From Methylobacter sp. (lineage in GTDB: Bacteria > Pseudomonadota > Gammaproteobacteria > Methylococcales > Methylomonadaceae), in the NCBI GenBank assembly GCA_023229605.1, contig JALNYY010000017.1, positions 1-45,040 of the forward strand: a stretch of DNA of 45,040 nucleotides, read 5' to 3'. Position 1 is the first letter of the stretch. Each line of letters begins with the position of its first letter. Under the pieces are notes generated by a model, which was not told the DNA's origin, did not search any database, and was given only the letters and a program-made list of their open reading frames with translations. This document shows positions 1-6,927 of this stretch, in pieces. Made by a program: the position numbers and the translations under genes.

Positions 1-1
1 G

Positions 2-208
2 GAGCAGCCGGTTTTATTGTTAAACGGACTAGGCGATAGACTGGTGGCTCCGGCCTGCTCGGAGGCGATACACAAAAAATGGAACCTGGAGCTACGCAGC
101 CACTCCTGGGCAGGCCATGACCTGACGTTGGATGACGGCGCATGGGTGGCGACGCAACTGAAAGACTGGGTGGATATCAAAAACAAAGTCAATGAGGAAA
201 ACGGGTAA
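2..208 (+). CDS. alpha/beta hydrolase, C-terminal fragment
   Basis: The frame is open from the left edge of the window and ends at TAA 206-208, so only the last ~68 codons of a longer gene are seen. The visible part has a beta-strand followed by NGLGDRLV and, further on, SWAGHDL. This is the usual C-terminal pattern of alpha/beta hydrolases, in which the Asp and the His of GHDL would complete a Ser-His-Asp triad. The nucleophile elbow lies outside the window, so substrate and subfamily cannot be told. A TTG inside the frame at 17 is not taken as the start because homology-like sequence continues upstream of it. Confidence is moderate because only the tail is visible. Confidence 0.5.
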   Translation, partial: EQPVLLLNGLGDRLVAPACSEAIHKKWNLELRSHSWAGHDLTLDDGAWVATQLKDWVDIKNKVNEENG

Positions 209-763
209 CCGCTCATGACCTACAACAGATATTAAAATCGAATATTCGAAGCATGGAATGCCCGATTAAATATCTTTTATACGCCATGAACGGCTTGTAT
301 ATGGCGCAAGTACCGCTTTCCTGCCGCTTCGCCCCCCGCGGGTGTGGGGAACGCGTGTAAATTCCAATACAGCGGTGTGTTCTGTTATGCCGCTGAAGAT
401 ACCGAAGGACGAGGTGAGAAATAACTTAGTCGTCTTTATGAACGGGCTGTCGGTCGCCTCGATAGAGGACACACATGAAATAACTTGTGCATTTTGTCCC
501 CTATCCCGAAGGAAGAATGAATAAGGTGCCGCTCATGCTTCGACCAGCTAACCACACACGGCTTAACCTTATACTGTCCGGAGTCACCTTGTCTGCAGTG
601 ACTCTGTCACAAAACCTTAAACAAACGTTCATGTCTTTGTCATAGAAGAGTTTTACTCTTGCCCCGAAAGCTAATGCTTTTCATCACTGCAAAAGATCGC
701 AGCCGGTTAGTCCGGCAACGCTCGATACACATTTTGCAGAATTTCCTTCAGGAGGATAAAGAT
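209..763. other. gene-free stretch before the PAP2 gene
   Basis: No reading frame here looks like a protein. The stretch holds one CRISPR-repeat-like hairpin (325-354), a short palindrome cgaatattcg near 239-248, and the leader of the PAP2 gene with a strong ribosome binding site. A longer in-frame start at 659 exists for the PAP2 gene but has no Shine-Dalgarno sequence. Confidence 0.6.
325..354. repeat. solitary sequence resembling a type I-E CRISPR repeat
   Basis: The core at 334-352 (ccccgcgggtgtggggaac) differs by one base from the consensus core of many type I-E repeats (CCCCGCGGGTGCGGGGAAC). It forms the same short hairpin, and the flank cgcttc resembles the CGGTTC end. No second copy lies one repeat-spacer unit (~61 nt) up- or downstream, and no cas gene is in the window. 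It could be an array relic or chance. Confidence 0.3.
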
Positions 764-1288
764 ATGAAACTGCTCTATTCCATCCATAAATACGACGTTT
801 TCATGTTCACCTGGCTGATCAATGCCAGAATGTACGCCAACCTGACCAAGGCCAGCCGTTATATATCAAAAACCGGCGATGGCCAGCTTTATCTGGTCAT
901 CATAGGCTTGTTGTATTGGACTGAAGGCTTTGAAAGCCCTTTTCTGCAAGCTGTTCTGCTGGGTTTTTTAATCGAAAGGCCGATTTATTTCGTGCTCAAA
1001 AATAGCCTGAGGCGCAATCGGCCGCAAGCGGCATTGCAAAACTTCCGCAGCATTATTACCCCTTCGGATAAATTCAGTTTTCCTTCCGGGCACACTTCCG
1101 CCGCTTTCATGATGGCGACACTGCTCGGATATTATTTACCTCCCTTAATGATCCTTCTTTATTGCTGGGCGGCATTGGTCGGCTTCTCCCGTGTGGTTCT
1201 GGGAGTGCATTTTCCGACCGATACGGTGGTAGGCGTCATTTTGGGTATCAGCACAGCACTTTTTAGCTTGGGACAAATCGTTATATGA
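764..1288 (+). CDS. PAP2-family membrane phosphatase
   Basis: A 174-residue membrane protein with the three motifs of the type 2 phosphatidic acid phosphatase superfamily in order: K-x6-RP (KNSLRRNRP), PSGH, and SR-x5-H-x3-D (SRVVLGVHFPTD). The His in the last two motifs forms and resolves the phosphohistidine. Hydrophobic segments around these motifs predict an inner-membrane enzyme acting on lipid phosphates at the periplasmic face. I chose ATG 764 because AGGAGG sits 9-10 nt before it; the longer frame from 659 lacks a binding site. The stop overlaps the next start (ATGA at 1285-1288), so it is translationally coupled to a glycosyltransferase. A joint role in making or recycling a glycolipid or polyprenyl-linked sugar is likely but inferred. 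Confidence 0.85.
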   Translation: MKLLYSIHKYDVFMFTWLINARMYANLTKASRYISKTGDGQLYLVIIGLLYWTEGFESPFLQAVLLGFLIERPIYFVLKNSLRRNRPQAALQNFRSIITPSDKFSFPSGHTSAAFMMATLLGYYLPPLMILLYCWAALVGFSRVVLGVHFPTDTVVGVILGISTALFSLGQIVI

Positions 1289-2325
1289 AAATTTTTTATG
1301 GTGTACAGGGTACCGGTAACGGCCACATCACCCGCGCACGGGTTATGGCAAAAGAACTCCATGCCGCAGGCATTGACGTTACCTTTCAATTTACCGGACG
1401 CCCTGCACATAAGTATTTTGATATGGAAATATTTAACGGCTACCAATTACGTACCGGCCTGACCTTTAATACCGAGAAAGGGCAAGTCAATTATCTTAAA
1501 ACAGCGCGAGACGCCAAACCCATTACTTTTATCCAAGATATAAAGTCATTGGATTTGAGCGGTTATGATCTGGTGATCAGCGATTTTGAGCCGGTCACCG
1601 CCTGGGCGGCAAAAAAACGGAAAATACCTGTTTTAGGCATCGGCCACCAATATGCGTTTAATCATAAAATCCCCAGAGAGGGTTCAGACCCTATCGCCGA
1701 TCAGGTCATGAAGTATTTCGCCCCCGCCGATGTGGGCATCGGTCTGCACTGGCATCATTTTGGCCAACCCATTTTGCCGCCGATTATCGATACGCCGGAA
1801 ACGCCAAAAAGTATTATCAAAAACAAGATCATCGTGTACCTGCCCTTCGAAGACCCGAATGAAGTCGTCCGGCTTTTGTCGCCTTTTGAAAATTTCCAGT
1901 TTCATGTTTATTCGCCTGAAGTGGTTCCATCCAGCTTTGATTACATCACCTGTAATCCGCTGTCGCGCGACGGTTTTCAGAAAGATTTATATGATTGTGC
2001 TGGCATTATCAGCAATGCCGGATTTGAACTGGCCAGCGAATCGTTACAAATGGGCAAAAAGATCCTGGCTAAACCGCTGCATGCGCAAATGGAACAAATT
2101 TCCAATGCCGCCGCCTTGCAGCAACTTGGTTACGGGCATGTTATGAACGATCTGGATACCGCTGTTATTGAACATTGGCTGCATGATAATCATGCCGTTC
2201 ATATTACCTATCCCAATATCGCAAAAACGCTGGTGCAATGGATACAGGACGGTATGCCCAAAATGGATGCGGATTTTGTTGAAGATGTATGGAGTACGGT
2301 GGAAGTTTTGCAAATTGAGCAATAG
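1285..2325 (+). CDS. MJ1255/VC2487-family glycosyltransferase (GT28/MurG-like)
   Basis: A 346-residue soluble GT-B type protein. The N-terminus (MKIFYGVQGTGNGHITRA) carries the glycine-rich GxGxGH loop typical of MurG-like enzymes. The C-terminal half has the donor-binding pattern ISNAGFELASESLQMGKKIL followed by QMEQISNA, which resembles the nucleotide-sugar site of family 28 transferases. The family is TIGR00661-like (MJ1255/VC2487); donor and acceptor are not established. The start overlaps the PAP2 stop by four bases, so the two are an operon. The first ~25 codons recur, diverged, at the start of the EAL gene at 9919. The gene converges on a minus-strand protease gene, and no clear terminator lies in the 60 bp between them. 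Confidence 0.8.
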   Translation: MKIFYGVQGTGNGHITRARVMAKELHAAGIDVTFQFTGRPAHKYFDMEIFNGYQLRTGLTFNTEKGQVNYLKTARDAKPITFIQDIKSLDLSGYDLVISDFEPVTAWAAKKRKIPVLGIGHQYAFNHKIPREGSDPIADQVMKYFAPADVGIGLHWHHFGQPILPPIIDTPETPKSIIKNKIIVYLPFEDPNEVVRLLSPFENFQFHVYSPEVVPSSFDYITCNPLSRDGFQKDLYDCAGIISNAGFELASESLQMGKKILAKPLHAQMEQISNAAALQQLGYGHVMNDLDTAVIEHWLHDNHAVHITYPNIAKTLVQWIQDGMPKMDADFVEDVWSTVEVLQIEQ

Positions 2326-2385
2326 CTGGCCGTTTGCAAGTCGCCATGGTCATAAATGATCTGCGAAAGCCTAAATAATATCCGC

Positions 2386-3072
2386 TTAAACACTAACACC
2401 CCATCCGCCGCGCCCCGCTTTATCCATCACAGCAATCGCTTCCTCGCAGCTGATTATATTTTCCTGGTTACCCAGAATATAGTCAGCCAATCGCTCGACA
2501 GCCCGCCAATGAGCAGGCAAGTTTATGAACTGGAAGGCTTGCTCAAACAGCTCAGCTAGCTTCTCTTCGCGCCGGCTTCTGCCCGCGATAAAGATGTCCA
2601 GATACTCATAAACCTTTTCGAGATCGGATGTACCGCCATAATAATGCAGGGCATTGATGTTAACCAATCGGGCATTAAACGATTCATCATCGCGAAAGGC
2701 TACATGTTTCGCTTCCGCCAGAGGCCCGATCAGCAAATTGACCATGTCGGCCTCAAAAGCCGTCTGATATACATCTTGCTCTGCGGCGGAGAAATAACGG
2801 GTACTTTCAATCAACGCCACCGGCAGGCTGTGGATCAGGCGGCCTCCCTCCACAACTGCTGCAAAATGATCATATGCGCGATTATTCGAAGAACTGTCTT
2901 TTTGGCGATCCAACGCCTTGATGGTGATTTGGAAATGCACCGGGGGCAGTTGTTTTTGCTTATTGTAAAGATAAATGGCGGCAGCGTGGCCGGCCTCATG
3001 GAAAGCGATTTGTCTGATCAAGTCTTGATCATTAATAAAGCAGGATGCATCAGCTTGGTAATTCCGTTTCAT
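2386..3072 (-). CDS. stand-alone M41 (FtsH)-like zinc peptidase, paralogue 1
   Basis: A 228-residue protein with HEAGH near residue 27 and a later GGTSDLEK segment. In FtsH the HExxH histidines plus the Asp of a (N/S)DL segment bind zinc, and the order and spacing here fit that fold; INLLIGPLAEAKH matches the helix between them. The AAA+ ATPase module and membrane anchors of FtsH are absent, so this would be a free M41-type domain. Substrate is unknown. A paralogue at 23011-23694 (+) shares FHEAGHAAAIYL, LLIGPLAEAKH and ENIISCEE/KNIISCEE blocks. The start MKRN is shared with the paralogue and is preceded by GGTAGAG. It is divergent from ihfB. Confidence 0.65.
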   Translation of the reverse strand: MKRNYQADASCFINDQDLIRQIAFHEAGHAAAIYLYNKQKQLPPVHFQITIKALDRQKDSSSNNRAYDHFAAVVEGGRLIHSLPVALIESTRYFSAAEQDVYQTAFEADMVNLLIGPLAEAKHVAFRDDESFNARLVNINALHYYGGTSDLEKVYEYLDIFIAGRSRREEKLAELFEQAFQFINLPAHWRAVERLADYILGNQENIISCEEAIAVMDKAGRGGWGVSV

Positions 3073-3344
3073 GACTCTACCCGTAGGCTAAAAAGATGCG
3101 GCCAGGGCTGCTGACCGCACGCAGAGGAAGGACAGTAAACTCTCATCCCTTTAAAGGGAGTGACACACAAGAGTTGCACTTAGTCTAATAAATAAAACCG
3201 GCCTTGGAAATGTGACCGATTGACGCGCGACAATAAGCCGCGCCAATTGGCATAGTATATGCTTGTTAGTTAACCTTGCGTTATAAAAAATATCTCAACC
3301 CGGCATAAATACTGGGTTCAAACAAACTATCCTACGATTTTTGA

Positions 3345-3379
3345 GGCATTTCACGCAGTGAAATAGGGGCATATGCCCC
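3345..3379 (+). promoter_or_regulatory. tandem stem-loops in the ihfB leader
   Basis: Two adjacent structures precede ihfB by about 40 nt: a 7-bp stem atttcac/gtgaaat with a 3-nt loop (3348-3364) and the perfect palindrome ggggcatatgcccc (3366-3379). The divergent gap from 3073 to 3418 holds both promoters and nothing else I can name. The structures could be operator half-sites, a leader RNA fold or an IHF autoregulatory element; the sequence does not decide. Confidence 0.4.
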
Positions 3380-3418
3380 ACACCCCTGAATAAATTTTAA
3401 ATACACACAGAACCTGAT

Positions 3419-3730
3419 ATGACTAAATCAAAACTCATTGACATATTGACAAAAAAGCGGCCTCATTGGGAACGTAAAGATGTGGAATTGGCGGTTGGTT
3501 GCATGATCGAGCACATGAGCGAAACGCTGATGGCTAACGACAGAATAGAAATCCGGGGCTTTGGCAGTTTTTCCTTACATTACCACCCGCCTTTTACAGG
3601 TCGAAATCCCAGGTCGGGAGCAGAATTGAACGTACCGGCCAGATATTCGCCCTATTTCAAACCGGGCAAGGAACTACGCCAGAGAATTGATTCGTTAAGA
3701 ACAACTTATCGGATTAAACAGAAAGCCTAG
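3419..3730 (+). CDS. ihfB: integration host factor beta subunit-like DNA-binding protein
   Basis: A 103-residue HU/IHF-family protein. It carries IEIRGFGSFSLHYHPPFTGR, the beta-arm region with the GFGSF signature and an intercalating Pro, then NPRSGAELNVPARYSPYFKPGKELR, which matches IhfB more closely than HU. It would form a heterodimer with IhfA that bends DNA at specific sites for recombination, sigma-54 promoters and replication. It is monocistronic here, whereas many gammaproteobacteria have rpsA just upstream. Start ATG 3419 gives the canonical MTKSKLID N-terminus. The C-terminal ~9 residues are longer than in E. coli. Confidence 0.9.
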   Translation: MTKSKLIDILTKKRPHWERKDVELAVGCMIEHMSETLMANDRIEIRGFGSFSLHYHPPFTGRNPRSGAELNVPARYSPYFKPGKELRQRIDSLRTTYRIKQKA

Positions 3731-3783
3731 CTTTTTAATCTCCAATAATCCGGCCTCAGGATAGCAATTACAATCTAAAAGCC

Positions 3784-3808
3784 GCGGCCAAAAAACATTT
3801 TTGGCCGC
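3784..3808. terminator. bidirectional terminator-like hairpin
   Basis: Perfect 11-bp stem gcggccaaaaa / tttttggccgc with a 3-nt loop, in the gap between convergent ihfB (+) and the HEAGH protein gene (-). The A5/T5 base of the stem supplies a U-tract on either strand. Confidence 0.65.
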
Positions 3809-3823
3809 CATCATAAGATCGGG

Positions 3824-4312
3824 TTATTCCCTTAACCAGCGATGCATGCGCGGAAACGCCTCCCTGCCTAATTGCCCGGCCTTGCCCGGTTCGGCGGTTA
3901 GCCCCATCCACTGTAGCAGCGGCACACCGATATTGCCGCCGCTGCTAAAAGTATCTATCAGCCAGCCTGACTCGCCTTTGTAGCCGTGAGCATGAAATAC
4001 AACTTCCGGCGGCAGGCCTAGAAACACCAGCGCCGCCCAAGACCAAGCTAACGCGGCCATTTCATCTCCGGCATTTTTACTGACATCGTTGTATAAAACA
4101 TTGCGTTGCGCACCGGTCATCACCGCTAAATGCCCGGCTTCATGCAACAAATCTCCCGGATATTTCAACTTGGTTTCGTCCACCACCAATATGCCTTTAT
4201 CAATCAGAATACCGGGCAAGACGACATTGTCCGGAGTTTCTCCTGCCTGCACAGGGATGCCTATGCCGGAAATAAAATCGGTGATTTGTCGGGTTAATGG
4301 ATTTGCAAACAC
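3824..4312 (-). CDS. conserved protein with HEAGH metallopeptidase-like motif
   Basis: A 162-residue soluble protein I do not recognise by name. A helix with LLHEAGHLAV (around residues 54-63) looks like a zincin HExxH site, and GDEMAALAWSWAALVFLGL about 30 residues later could supply a Glu ligand. The rest contains a KGESGWLIDTF segment and a C-terminal FPRMHRWLR. It shares only the HEAGH signature with the two M41-like proteins in this window and is not an obvious paralogue of them. It may be catalytic or a degenerate metal-binding protein. It is monocistronic and converges on ihfB through a shared hairpin terminator. Confidence 0.55.
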   Translation of the reverse strand: MFANPLTRQITDFISGIGIPVQAGETPDNVVLPGILIDKGILVVDETKLKYPGDLLHEAGHLAVMTGAQRNVLYNDVSKNAGDEMAALAWSWAALVFLGLPPEVVFHAHGYKGESGWLIDTFSSGGNIGVPLLQWMGLTAEPGKAGQLGREAFPRMHRWLRE

Positions 4313-4713
4313 TGTAGCGTCTTTCCTGTTCGTCGATTATAGGGGCCAACCTTATAGGTAGTGCTGTGCGCACCGATTGGGCTGATTTCTGATGGTTTTG
4401 GATATGATAACGTCTACTCGTAAAAATCGGCCACTATTTATCAAACCGGGGAACCGCTATTTATCGACATTGCGGTTAAAACCCGATAACGCTTAATCCG
4501 AGCGGCAGCCGCGGCATTGAAGCCGAAAATTGCCGCGGCGAATTAGTTGCAGGTCGTCAAATTATAAATAATCCATATATTTTCAATAACTTAAACAAAA
4601 TACCCCTGTTTCTTGTCAGATGTGGAAATATTCATGTCATCCCAAAGAAATATCCACGTAATAAAAGCCGCCTATTCTGCTGCAAACCTCAACATGTTTA
4701 GGGGATCTATCAA
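4313..4713. promoter_or_regulatory. gene-free promoter region of the EAL-CBS-GGDEF gene
   Basis: No coding frame is seen. The region holds an inverted gccgcggca/tgccgcggc pair near 4508-4540, a repeated ctatttatc (4432 and 4457 areas), and from about 4570 a block that recurs in diverged form at 22725-22910. A good Shine-Dalgarno (AGGGGA) lies just before ATG 4714. Confidence 0.5.
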
Positions 4714-4765
4714 ATGCCGGATTTACGCAAAGAAATAATCAATATCCTTGACGACAAGCTATTAA
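4570..4765 (+). repeat. promoter/start block, intact copy of a diverged duplication
   Basis: This block, covering the leader and first codons of the gene at 4714, aligns by eye with 22725-22920. The run gaaatattcatgtcat is identical (4625-4640 and 22782-22797). The distance from that run to the start codon or its decayed equivalent is 89 versus 90 bp. Confidence 0.75.
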
Positions 4766-6525
4766 CGCCGCATTTTCAACCTATTGTTTCCTTAAATCAA
4801 AAGAAAATACTGGGTTACGAAGCGCTGATCCGCGGCCCGTCCGATAGCCCTCTGCATAGCCCCTTTAACTTGTTTACTACGGCCGAACGATTTAATTTAA
4901 GCACAAGACTCGAATTCCTCTGTCGTGAGATAACCATACAACACTACGCCGATCTCGACATTAAAGAAAAGCTGTTTATTAACGCCAGCCCTTTGGTGCT
5001 GCTGCAACCGGAATTTAAAAAAGGCGAGACGCTCAGGTTGCTGGACCAATACGATGTTAATCCCCGCTCAGTGGTTATCGAATTAACCGAACACAAGCCC
5101 GCCGATAACTACGAAATCATGCGCGCCTCGGCCAAGCACTACCGAAGCATGGGCTTTGAGATTGCCCTTGACGACTTGGGCGCCGGTTATTCGGGATTAA
5201 GGCTCTGGGCGGAGTTGCTGCCGGAATACGTAAAAATAGACAAACACTTTATCCACGGCCTCCATGATGACCCGATCAAGCTTAATTTTGTTCGCTCCAT
5301 TCAAAGTATGGCGATTTCTCTCAATTGCAGCGTCATCGCTGAAGGTATCGAAACAGAGGACGAGTTCAAAGCCATAGAAAAAATCGGCATTACTAATGCT
5401 CAAGGCTATTACTTTGCCCGGCCTACGGCCATCCCTGTAAAGGAAATCAACAAAGCGCTGTTTGCTATCGATCAAACCAAGGATTACAAACCCGTTCCAT
5501 TTAATAACGCCACGACAGCTGTCCATATCATCAGAGACATCGCGCCTATTTCGGCCAAAACCACCATCAGCGATGTGATGAACCTGTTCCATCACAACAG
5601 CGAACTCACCATACTGCCGTTGGTTGACGACAACCTGGCTTCAGGCATTATTTTTCGCGACAAATTTCTTACCAAACTGTTCTCCAGCCGATACGGCATC
5701 GACTTACACGGTAAAAACCAGATAAAAACTTTTATCGAAAATACGCCGCTATGTATTGATAAAAACATGCCCATCGATTTAGTCAGTAAGCAACTGACAT
5801 CATTAATGACGAATGACCCGGCTTTTATCATTACCCAAAACGGGGAATATATGGGCATAGGCACGCTGCTGGATTTACTCGCCGAATTTACCCGCCAGCA
5901 AATCGACAATGCCAAACACGCCAACCCCCTTACGCTATTGCCGGGCAGCGTTCCGATCAATAACCAGATCAATCAGTTACTGGCTAACAAAACACCTTTC
6001 GGTTTCGGCTACTTCGATCTTGATAACTTCAAACCCTTTAATGATGTTTACAGCTACGATGCCGGCGACGACATCATCAAAGCCGTTGCCAATACGCTGA
6101 CTAAGTATATTCCGGCAGAGAGCGGCCGGATTGGCCATATAGGCGGCGATGATTTTATTGTGATTTTCACCTGCAATGACTGGTTAATACGCTGCGAAAA
6201 CATACTGGAAGCCTTTAAAAACACCGTCCCGGCCTATTACAGTGACAAAGACATAAAAGCCGGAGGCATTCATACTGAAAACAGAACCGGAGAAAAATGC
6301 TTTTTTCCACTGATCAGCCTGTCCATCGGCCTGGTAGACCCCGTATCAACCAGTCTATGCCACTCCCATGTCGATATAGCCGATTTGGCGTCCGAAGCAA
6401 AAAAAATGGCCAAAAAAATTACAGGCAACAGCCTCTTTATCAACAAACGGATGAGCGCAAAAGTTTGCGACAATTTCCAACCCGTCATACATAACCCGGC
6501 AACCAAATTACACGCAGTTAATTAA
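4714..6525 (+). CDS. EAL-CBS-CBS-GGDEF c-di-GMP signalling protein
   Basis: A 603-residue cytoplasmic protein with an inverted domain order. The EAL domain (about 10-250) has EALIRG, INASPL, ELTEH, DDLGAGYSG, KIDK, AEGIET and a late Q, so c-di-GMP phosphodiesterase residues look intact. A CBS pair follows (about 260-400), likely binding an adenine nucleotide. The GGDEF domain (about 410-580) has FDLDNFKPFND and GGDDF at the active site, so diguanylate cyclase activity is possible, but the RxxD inhibitory site is missing (AESG at that place). There is no membrane segment. It is monocistronic and faces the chemoreceptor gene; its 3' end is copied in decayed form at 6800-6871. Confidence 0.9.
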   Translation: MPDLRKEIINILDDKLLTPHFQPIVSLNQKKILGYEALIRGPSDSPLHSPFNLFTTAERFNLSTRLEFLCREITIQHYADLDIKEKLFINASPLVLLQPEFKKGETLRLLDQYDVNPRSVVIELTEHKPADNYEIMRASAKHYRSMGFEIALDDLGAGYSGLRLWAELLPEYVKIDKHFIHGLHDDPIKLNFVRSIQSMAISLNCSVIAEGIETEDEFKAIEKIGITNAQGYYFARPTAIPVKEINKALFAIDQTKDYKPVPFNNATTAVHIIRDIAPISAKTTISDVMNLFHHNSELTILPLVDDNLASGIIFRDKFLTKLFSSRYGIDLHGKNQIKTFIENTPLCIDKNMPIDLVSKQLTSLMTNDPAFIITQNGEYMGIGTLLDLLAEFTRQQIDNAKHANPLTLLPGSVPINNQINQLLANKTPFGFGYFDLDNFKPFNDVYSYDAGDDIIKAVANTLTKYIPAESGRIGHIGGDDFIVIFTCNDWLIRCENILEAFKNTVPAYYSDKDIKAGGIHTENRTGEKCFFPLISLSIGLVDPVSTSLCHSHVDIADLASEAKKMAKKITGNSLFINKRMSAKVCDNFQPVIHNPATKLHAVN

Positions 6526-6626
6526 CCACCGATGCGCCGCCTCTAGTGCCCTTTACACTCATTAGGGTGCGGGGAGGCGAACTTCGACCTGTTTTACCGG
6601 GACGGCAAGCGCATGGCTCTTTGGCG

Positions 6627-6769
6627 TACCATCATCGGGAACATAAAGAACATGCCATCGGGACACAATAAGAACCAACGGGCAGCAATGCCCTCCTAGC
6701 CTTGAAAACATAGCGGCAGCCAAACTTCATCAGTTGGCTGTTGCTAATAGCGATTGGGAAGAACTTTAA
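6627..6769 (+). pseudogene. relic of a chemoreceptor gene 3' end
   Basis: This intergenic DNA aligns with the 3' end of the intact receptor gene (about 9685-9831). Identical stretches include cataaagaacat, gcggcagccaa and tggctgttgctaat in the same order. The last codons read HQLAVANSDWEEL-stop against QLLAVANGDWEEF-stop in the intact gene. The upstream part has a stop and indels, so no product is expected. It shows that a second receptor gene once ended here. Confidence 0.8.
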
Positions 6770-6799
6770 CAACGAGTCTTTTGGCGACAACCGCATCCC

Positions 6800-6871
6800 T
6801 CGCGTAGGTTATGAAAATATTCAATCGATTGTGCATAGGATCAAGCAACCAAGCTGCATGCAGTTAATTAA
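6800..6871 (+). pseudogene. relic of a GGDEF-gene 3' end
   Basis: Aligns with the last ~60 bp of the gene at 4714-6525. The 12-mer gcagttaattaa is identical (6514-6525 and 6860-6871), and codons NIQSIVH match NFQPVIH before a one-base shift. With the receptor-tail relic just upstream it suggests that a signalling-gene pair was once tandemly duplicated and then largely deleted. Confidence 0.55.
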
Positions 6872-6927
6872 GCCTAAAGCGTCTCTTTGTAATAAAAGTT
6901 AACCAACAACTATCCGGGAAACAGCGC

